DNA of 6,476 nucleotides, from contig WQUF01000128.1 of NCBI GenBank assembly GCA_009785875.1, positions 1 to 6,476 of the forward strand. Reading direction: 5' to 3'. Numbering within the stretch: the first letter of the stretch is position 1; the number at the start of each line of letters is the position of its first letter. A model generated the notes under the pieces. It was not told where the DNA came from and searched no databases. It worked only from the letters and a program-made list of their open reading frames with translations. A program made the position numbers and the translations under genes. The DNA is from Oscillospiraceae bacterium (GTDB lineage Bacteria; Bacillota; Clostridia; Clostridiales; Clostridiaceae). This document shows positions 5,697-6,476 of this stretch, one piece after another.

Positions 5697-5726
5697 ATAT
5701 TTATTATCTCAGATCTGTTATTTTTT
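5697..5726. repeat. Imperfect direct repeat upstream of Rpn gene, distal copy
   Basis: This is the second copy of the 30-bp repeat at 5661-5690. Its centre is the palindrome CAGATCTG, which has decayed to CATATATG in the other copy. It could be a tandem duplication of a promoter or operator; no regulator is identified. Confidence 0.6.
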
Positions 5727-5734
5727 TTCTAGAC

Positions 5735-5743
5735 TTATCCACA
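5735..5743 (+). other. Consensus DnaA box (single)
   Basis: TTATCCACA matches the DnaA box consensus exactly. It is alone in the intergenic region between rpsA and the Rpn gene, with AT-rich DNA beside it. One box does not make an origin; it could be a titration or regulatory site, or chance. Confidence 0.35.
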
Positions 5744-5770
5744 ATTTTTCCGCAAGCTATTTCCTAAATT

Positions 5771-5799
5771 AAAAAAATATCCGCTGACAAAGTCAGCGG
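5771..5799 (-). terminator. Strong Rho-independent terminator of rpsA
   Basis: CCGCTGAC (5781-5788) and GTCAGCGG (5792-5799) form a perfect 8-bp GC-rich stem with a 3-nt loop. On the minus strand it is followed after three bases by seven Ts (5771-5777). It begins 12 nt after the rpsA stop codon. A T-rich stretch on the plus side (5800-5810) may let it work in both directions. Confidence 0.9.
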
Positions 5800-5811
5800 T
5801 TTTCCATTTTA

Positions 5812-6476
5812 CTAGTTTTTAAATTTAAAATCCTTTAGCTTATCTCTTAATTGAGTTCCTAGATTCTGGGACATGCTATTTGAATCTACAAAATTATCAA
5901 TCTTTTCTTTTGGTGCTTCAACTGCATCCTTAATGGTAAGAGAGATTTTTTTCGTTTCATTGTCCATAGCTAATATTTTAACCTTAACTTTATCATGTAC
6001 AGCGAGAGCATCAGATACTTTAGTGATGCTTTTATCAGATATCTCACTTATATGAACAAGTCCAACTATGTCTTTTTCAATTTCAACAAGAGCTCCAAAA
6101 TTGAGAAGTTTAACGACAACTCCATCAAATACATCGCCTGGTTTATGAGATGTATAAAAGTTTTGAGCTGCATTTTTTGCTCTCTTTTCCCTTTCATTTG
6201 CTTCAATTTCTTTTCTGGAGAGGATTATTTTATTTCTATCTTTGTTAAATTCGATGACATTTAAACTGATGGTCTTTCCAACATAGCTATTTAAATCCCT
6301 ATTTTCTCCCAGTTGAGATTGGGGAATGAATGCTCTAAAACCATCGATATAGGTTATGAGACCTCCTTTCACTACGTTTTTAACCACAACATCCAATATT
6401 TTTTTTGAATTTTTATATTCTTCAAGCCTCTTCCAAATCTCTACATTATCAGCCTCTTTTTTAGAAAGGCGAACAT
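5812..6476 (-). CDS. rpsA: Ribosomal protein S1 (C-terminal part, 5' end outside window)
   Basis: The last 220 codons of an S1-domain protein are visible; the frame stays open to the right edge, so the true start lies beyond 6476. The fragment begins with the end of one S1 repeat (RLSKKEAD), then the typical linker helix EIWKRLEEY. One complete S1 domain follows (about 24-88: KNVVKGGLITYIDG, FIPQSQL, IILSRKEIE) and then a second (about 112-183: GDVFDGVVVKLLNFGALVEI, GLVHISEIS, ISLTIKD). A short charged tail ends at 220. S1 assists mRNA binding at the 30S subunit; in Bacillota it is a shorter protein than in enterobacteria, and in many clostridia it is joined to IspH. Which form this is cannot be seen. 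A start at the internal TTG (6394-6396) would cut the protein artificially and is rejected. Confidence 0.92.
   Translation of the reverse strand, partial: VRLSKKEADNVEIWKRLEEYKNSKKILDVVVKNVVKGGLITYIDGFRAFIPQSQLGENRDLNSYVGKTISLNVIEFNKDRNKIILSRKEIEANEREKRAKNAAQNFYTSHKPGDVFDGVVVKLLNFGALVEIEKDIVGLVHISEISDKSITKVSDALAVHDKVKVKILAMDNETKKISLTIKDAVEAPKEKIDNFVDSNSMSQNLGTQLRDKLKDFKFKN

Noticed and set aside
5995..6264. Plus-strand ORF of 89 codons opposite rpsA
   Set aside because: It lies antisense to well-conserved S1 domains and its composition is that of a shadow frame.
5812..6396. Complete 194-residue S1-like protein starting at TTG 6396
   Set aside because: The frame continues upstream with typical S1 linker residues to the window edge, so this is an internal codon of a truncated gene.

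Overview
The window looks like chromosomal DNA of a low-GC Gram-positive anaerobe, most likely class Clostridia or Tissierellia of the Bacillota. This rests on the strong AT bias (roughly 30% GC by eye), TTG starts behind Shine-Dalgarno sites, Rho-independent terminators, a Bacillota-type multi-S1-domain protein, and a small acidic protein resembling a family I know only from clostridia. Nothing in the sequence fixes the species.

Layout. Bases 1-312 are non-coding or nearly so. They contain a compact 127-bp MITE-like element (150-276) with nested inverted ends and an exact 11-bp target duplication, directly in front of the first gene. Next, on the plus strand, comes a two-gene tellurite/toxic-anion resistance module: an oversized YceG-like protein (313-2721) and a TelA/KlaA-family protein (2789-3802). 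A short intercistronic region between them holds a hairpin and a possible 11-codon leader ORF. Both are known partners in Ter/Yce stress clusters, but no TerD, TerC or other Ter genes are visible here.

The rest is on the minus strand. The module meets a convergent operon at a bidirectional terminator that contains both stop codons. That operon, read right to left, is a Fur-family metalloregulator followed 2 nt later by a small acidic DUF6762-like protein. Upstream of it, behind its own terminator, is a solitary Rpn-family PD-(D/E)XK nuclease gene (4724-5635) with an in-frame 12-bp repeat coding GIKE. It also has a near-ideal internal ribosome-binding site and ATG that would yield a 90-residue C-terminal protein (4724-4996). 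The window closes with the 3' part of a ribosomal protein S1 gene running off the right edge.

The points most worth following are: (1) the gene-within-gene organisation of the Rpn nuclease, (2) the three-fold repeat architecture of the YceG-like protein, and (3) the MITE-like insertion that creates a false ATG and separates yceG from its ancestral upstream region.
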